Source of the DNA: JADJGC01 sp964617645
GTDB taxonomy: Bacteria > Zixibacteria > MSB-5A5 > CAIYYT01
Assembly (NCBI GenBank): GCA_964617645.1
Contig: CAZTYE010000001.1
Location: 248,001-312,000 of the forward strand
Length of the DNA stretch: 64,000 bases
Direction: 5' to 3'
Each line of letters begins with the position of its first letter. The stretch's first letter is position 1. Position numbers and translations under genes: made by a program. The notes under the pieces are model-generated. The model saw only the letters and a list, made by a program, of their open reading frames with translations. It was not told the origin of the DNA and ran no database searches. Of this stretch, positions 60,301-64,000 are shown in pieces.

Positions 60301-60584
60301 CGGAAAACAAGATTGAAAGCAATACCGCCGTGATGGCGTCGCTCTATCGTCTGATCATGATTGTCAGCGTCATTGCTCTTCTCGGAGCGGCGTTGCTCTG
60401 GCAGTTTGCACCCACCGCCACGACTGCGCAGATCGCGAGCCTTCTGGTGCGATCGTACTTGTTCCTGATTCCGGCGGCGCTGGGTATCTTTGCAGTCCTG
60501 ATGCTCTGGCGGCGGCAGGCGGTCATCGGCGTTACCGCAGCCGCGCTGGTTGGCCTGTGGCTTTTGTTTCAAATTCTGGGATGA
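60297..60584 (+). CDS. Small membrane protein
   Basis: A 95-residue protein with three hydrophobic segments (about residues 18-35, 45-65 and 75-93) after a polar N-terminus. The ATG overlaps the TauE stop as ATGA, which sets the start. I do not recognise a family; co-translation suggests that it may assist the exporter. Confidence 0.65.
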   Translation: MTENKIESNTAVMASLYRLIMIVSVIALLGAALLWQFAPTATTAQIASLLVRSYLFLIPAALGIFAVLMLWRRQAVIGVTAAALVGLWLLFQILG

Positions 60585-61234
60585 ATAACCGCTCACCATT
60601 GCGCGTCTTCTGCGATTTCGACGGAACGATCTCGGCCAAAGATGTCGGCGCCTCGCTGTTTAATCACTTTTCCGGCAAGCGTAACTCCGGCACGGTCAAG
60701 CTCTGGATCGAACAGAAAATCACCTCGCGCGAGTGCCTGTGGCGCGAATGCCACCTGATTCATGCCGGCAAAGCCGAGTTGATCACGGCGCTCGATCGCA
60801 TCAACATCGCGACGGGATTTCCCGAGTTTGTGGCTGAGTTGCGCAAGCGCGACATTCCATTGCATGTGTGCTCCGACGGGCTTGATTTCTACATCGATGC
60901 CTTTCTCGAAAAGTCGGGGCTTGGGCACTTGGACATCCACTCCAATCGCGCGCACTTCGTCGACGGCAAATTGTATCCCTCGTTTCCGTATTTCGCCGCC
61001 GGCTGCGGCTTCTGCGGCACCTGCAAGGGCGAGCGCATTCGTAGCCTACGGCAGCCGGGTGAAAGAACGGTGTACATCGGCGACGGTTACTCCGATCGCT
61101 GCGCCGTCGGCGTCGCGGACGTTCTCTTTGCGCGGGACGATTTAGTGACCATTGCCCGCGAGAAATCGGTTGACTGGATTGATTACTCGGACTTTTATGA
61201 TATCCGTGAATATTTTGCGGCGCGTCTCTGGTGA
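60581..61234 (+). CDS. HAD-family phosphatase, MtnX-like
   Basis: A 217-residue HAD phosphatase of the MtnX/PSP-like subgroup: nucleophile motif 'VFCDFDGTIS', 'PLHVCSDGLDFYIDAFLEK' (motif II region) and 'VYIGDGYSDRCAV' (motif IV). A cysteine cluster 'GCGFCGTCK' marks the subgroup. Possible substrates include the methionine-salvage phosphate or another small metabolite. The ATG overlaps the previous stop as ATGA. An alternative upstream frame is not credible. Confidence 0.88.
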   Translation: MNNRSPLRVFCDFDGTISAKDVGASLFNHFSGKRNSGTVKLWIEQKITSRECLWRECHLIHAGKAELITALDRINIATGFPEFVAELRKRDIPLHVCSDGLDFYIDAFLEKSGLGHLDIHSNRAHFVDGKLYPSFPYFAAGCGFCGTCKGERIRSLRQPGERTVYIGDGYSDRCAVGVADVLFARDDLVTIAREKSVDWIDYSDFYDIREYFAARLW

Positions 61235-63753
61235 GTGCCGGGAATGGGAATTCGAATAAGATGAAAACGGTGATTATGGCGGGCGGCTTCGGTACGCGCC
61301 TGCGCCCGCTGACGCAGAGTCTGCCCAAGCCGATGGTGCCGGTGGCGAATTTGCCGATGCTGCACCACATTGTAAACCTGCTCAAGAAACACGGTCTTTT
61401 CGACTACGTCACGCTGCTTTACTTCCAACCGGAAGAGATTAAGAGCTACTTCAAGGACGGCTCCACTTTTGGAGTCAATATGCAGTATCTCTTGGCCGAA
61501 GACGACTTCGGCACTGCCGGTGCGGTCAAATTGGCGGAAGACTTCTACAAAAACCATCGCGTTCTAATCATCTCCGGCGATGTGTTGACCGATTTTGATC
61601 TGTCGGCGGCCTTGCGTTTCCATGAAGAAAAGCAGGCCGAGGCCACGATCGTGCTTACTCGCATGGAGAATCCGCTCGCTTACGGGGTCGTCATTACTGA
61701 CCAGGATGGCCGCATCTCCCGCTTCCTCGAGAAACCGACTTGGGGGGAAGTCTTCTCGGACACCATCAATACCGGGATTTACATCCTCGAACCGCAGGCT
61801 CTGGAGCGAATTCCCAAAGCGACAAACTTCGATTTCTCGCAAAACTTGTTTCCGGCGATGCTCAAGAGCAACGCCCGGCTCTTCGGCTACATTGCCGAAG
61901 GATACTGGCGTGATGTCGGCAATCTCTCCGAGTACCAGCGCGCGCATCTCGATATTCTCGGCGGCAAGGTTGGGATCGACATCGGCTACAACCAACTGCG
62001 GCGGGAGAACGCCACGATTTGGATGAGCCGCGATTTTCATGTGGACGAGTCGGCCCGCTTCTCGGGCGCGGTGATTATCGGCGAAGGCGCCCAAATCGAA
62101 CCCGGCGCCCACATCAGCAACGCCGTAATCGGCGACCGCTGCCGCGTGAGCGCCGATGCCCGAATCGAAAACAGCGTTCTCTGGCACGACACGCAGATCG
62201 GCTCGCGTTCGCTTGTCACGCAGGCGATCATCTGCAACGATGTTTTGATCGAGAGCGACGTCACGATCGCCGAGGAAGCGATCATTTCCGATCACGTCAA
62301 AATCCGTCAGGGCGCTACCGTTAAAGCCAACTGCAAGATCTGGCCGGGAAAGGAAGTCGAAGCCGGCGCGACCGTGTCTTCGTCGCTAATTTGGGGCGAA
62401 AAATGGAATCGTGAATTGTTCTCCGACTCTAAAGTCTCCGGCCTCGGCAATATCGAAGTTACCCCGGAGTTCGCCGCCAAGCTCGGTTCGGCCTTCGGCG
62501 CGACCCTAAATCGCAGCGCCTCGATTGTCGTCAGTCGCGGCGTGTCCGCAGCCTCACGGGTCTACTCTCGTTGCTTCATGTCGGGGTTGCTCTCGTGCGG
62601 CGTCAATGTAGTCGATCTGCGTACGCTACCGATCCCGGTGATGCGCTATGAACTGAAATCGGGCCGCCATGGCGGCGGTATCCATGTCCGCCAAAATCCC
62701 GGTAACTATCACATCAGCGAGATTATCTTTATCGGTCCCGATGGTATGGATCTGCCGCCCCGCAAAACGCGCAGCATTGAGACGCTTTTCGCGCGCGAGG
62801 ACTTCCGCCGTGCGCCGATCGAACAAGTCGGCACGCTCGACTACCCGACTCGCACCGTCGAGTCGTATCGCGCCGATCTGCTCAAGCACATTGATGTCGA
62901 CGTCATCTCCGAACGCAAGTTCCGCATCGTGCTCGACTTCGCCCACGGCGGCGCCTCGGAGATCTTTGGCGGTTTGTTTAGCGCGCTCAAGTGCGAACTG
63001 ATTTCGCTCAACGCCTATCCGGATCCGAATCTCCCCGGGGCTCAGAGCCGCAACGCCGTCGGTCAACTCGGCCAGATCGTCAAGTCGCTCGGCGCCGACC
63101 TCGGAATCCAACTCGCGCCCAGCGCCGAGAAGATCACGGTCGTCGATCGTAACGGTGAAGTGTTGTCCGACCAAGTACTGCTCTTGATCATCACCTCCCT
63201 CTTCCTGAGCTGCTACCCGACTCGCAGAATCGCGGTGCCGGTCATGGCCAGCATGGGGATCGAACAGCTCGCTTCCGAGTACGGGGTTCAGGTGTTGCGC
63301 GTTCGCGGCGATCATTTGGCCATGATGCAGGCGGCGCAGATGGAGCTTGTGGATTTCGTCGGCGGCACCCGCGGTGGATTCATTTTGTCCAAGTTCCAAC
63401 TGGGCGCGGACGGCATGTTCGCGACGATCAAGCTTCTGGAAATGCTGGCCAAACGCAATGCCGACCTTGCCGAGCTGCGCTCCGACTTCGCGCGCTTCCA
63501 TACCGCCGAACGGCAAGTGCCCTGCTCCTGGGCGCGCAAGGGCAAAGTCATGCGCTTGCTCACCGAGCATACCGAAGGGCGCAATCGCCAATTGGTCGAC
63601 GGCGCTCGCTTCCAGGAAGACGCCGGATGGGTCTGGATCGCCCCCGATCGCAATGCGGCTTACTTTACGGTGCTGGCTGAAGCGGAAGACCGCGCACGGG
63701 CTGAATCGCTGGCCGGAGTTTACTCCGAACAAGTTCTCAAGTGGCAAGAGTGA
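61231..63753 (+). CDS. Mannose-1-phosphate guanylyltransferase-like fusion with degenerate phosphomannomutase domain
   Basis: An 840-residue three-part protein. Residues about 10-245 are a sugar-nucleotidyltransferase ('VIMAGGFGTRLRPLTQSLPK'), about 250-380 a left-handed beta-helix of hexapeptide repeats, and about 390-840 a phosphohexomutase fold. In that last domain the phosphoserine motif TASHNP is replaced by 'HVRQNPGNY' and the DGDxDR metal loop is not found, so it should not be catalytic. The GTG start at 61231 overlaps the upstream stop; an ATG at 61261 is an alternative. It probably makes GDP-mannose or a similar sugar nucleotide. Confidence 0.85.
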   Translation: MSAGNGNSNKMKTVIMAGGFGTRLRPLTQSLPKPMVPVANLPMLHHIVNLLKKHGLFDYVTLLYFQPEEIKSYFKDGSTFGVNMQYLLAEDDFGTAGAVKLAEDFYKNHRVLIISGDVLTDFDLSAALRFHEEKQAEATIVLTRMENPLAYGVVITDQDGRISRFLEKPTWGEVFSDTINTGIYILEPQALERIPKATNFDFSQNLFPAMLKSNARLFGYIAEGYWRDVGNLSEYQRAHLDILGGKVGIDIGYNQLRRENATIWMSRDFHVDESARFSGAVIIGEGAQIEPGAHISNAVIGDRCRVSADARIENSVLWHDTQIGSRSLVTQAIICNDVLIESDVTIAEEAIISDHVKIRQGATVKANCKIWPGKEVEAGATVSSSLIWGEKWNRELFSDSKVSGLGNIEVTPEFAAKLGSAFGATLNRSASIVVSRGVSAASRVYSRCFMSGLLSCGVNVVDLRTLPIPVMRYELKSGRHGGGIHVRQNPGNYHISEIIFIGPDGMDLPPRKTRSIETLFAREDFRRAPIEQVGTLDYPTRTVESYRADLLKHIDVDVISERKFRIVLDFAHGGASEIFGGLFSALKCELISLNAYPDPNLPGAQSRNAVGQLGQIVKSLGADLGIQLAPSAEKITVVDRNGEVLSDQVLLLIITSLFLSCYPTRRIAVPVMASMGIEQLASEYGVQVLRVRGDHLAMMQAAQMELVDFVGGTRGGFILSKFQLGADGMFATIKLLEMLAKRNADLAELRSDFARFHTAERQVPCSWARKGKVMRLLTEHTEGRNRQLVDGARFQEDAGWVWIAPDRNAAYFTVLAEAEDRARAESLAGVYSEQVLKWQE

Positions 63754-63907
63754 CCAGAGCGCGACTTACAGCTAAAAGCAGCTATCCCGGACATCCTAAG
63801 TGTTGCTGCGCGGCGCTCCAAAGTTTGCTTCGTGCTGGAAAACCTCAGATTCTGGTTATTCTCAAACGGAATTGAATTGCGGCTACTCAGATTCCGGAGA
63901 TCGCTGC

Positions 63908-64000
63908 TTAGTACAGACGCGCGCGCTTGTTCAAGTATGAAAACAGCGCCCGGTCATAAGGTGTCGCCGTGTCAATAGGGACATAGTCGATATTCGAAAG
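63908..64000 (-). CDS. C-terminal end of an unknown gene cut by the window edge
   Basis: The minus strand reads 30 codons to a TAA at 63910-63908, ending 'YDRALFSYLNKRARLY'. Composition is protein-like, so this is probably the end of a real gene continuing to the right. Nothing can be said of its function. The 154 bp between it and the guanylyltransferase stop show no feature. Confidence 0.5.
   Translation of the reverse strand, partial: LSNIDYVPIDTATPYDRALFSYLNKRARLY

Overview
The window is a 64 kb stretch of moderately GC-rich bacterial DNA with about 60 genes on both strands and no rRNA, tRNA or CRISPR array that I can see. The gene content points to a Gram-negative bacterium: lipoprotein-export ABC genes (lolC/lolD), split heptose genes (rfaE1, rfaE2), a ceramide-type sphingolipid locus, and exported proteins ending in dockerin-like calcium-loop repeats of the form 'SIADxVYxINYIFAGGPAP' or in a type IX secretion (T9SS) sorting domain. 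Together these suggest the FCB superphylum, most likely candidate phylum Zixibacteria or a relative. The phylum is an inference from repeat style and gene mix, not from a marker tree.

Layout. 0-3.7 kb: pyruvoyl arginine decarboxylase plus a deoxyhypusine-synthase-like protein (polyamines), then an iron-sulfur/redox cassette (A-type carrier, unknown 90-residue protein, 2Fe-2S ferredoxin, ferredoxin reductase). 3.9-9.7 kb: a 54-residue coiled-coil protein, pyrophosphatase, a class V aminotransferase, a membrane protein, and a divergent three-gene ceramide set (SDR reductase / serine palmitoyltransferase / GNAT-like acyltransferase). 10-13 kb: an ATP-grasp protein and a dockerin protein. 13-16 kb: DUF3467, rfaE1, a 170-bp tandem repeat, rfaE2, L27 and a TMEM175-type channel. 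16.5-25.1 kb: one long minus-strand operon rsmD-coaD-lysS-lolC-lolD-mcsA-mcsB-clpC, joining housekeeping, lipoprotein export and protein-arginine phosphorylation quality control. 25-38 kb: M1 aminopeptidase, an ASKHA/PilM-like unknown, an HU protein, a long phosphohexomutase, a histidine kinase-response regulator-SulP set and a malic enzyme/PTA fusion. 38-47 kb: an unknown 567-residue protein and four exported dockerin or T9SS proteins. 47-57 kb: HPr kinase, a SemiSWEET, a universal stress protein, a NhaD antiporter, a GlcD-like oxidase, CoA-type Nudix, QueG, DinB, NadC and a large secreted protein. 57.5-63.8 kb: a tightly overlapping operon tmk - S41-like pseudoprotease - TauE - small membrane protein - HAD phosphatase - mannose-1-P guanylyltransferase with a degenerate mutase domain. 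The last 93 bases hold the end of a further minus-strand gene.

The most interesting items are the compact ceramide locus, the arginine decarboxylase/DHS-like pair, the mcsAB-clpC module without ctsR in an outer-membrane bacterium, a 34-nt element conserved upstream of two exported-protein genes, and two enzyme-fold proteins whose catalytic residues are lost (the S41-like protein and the mutase domain of the guanylyltransferase). All functional calls come from motif recognition by eye; no database search was run.
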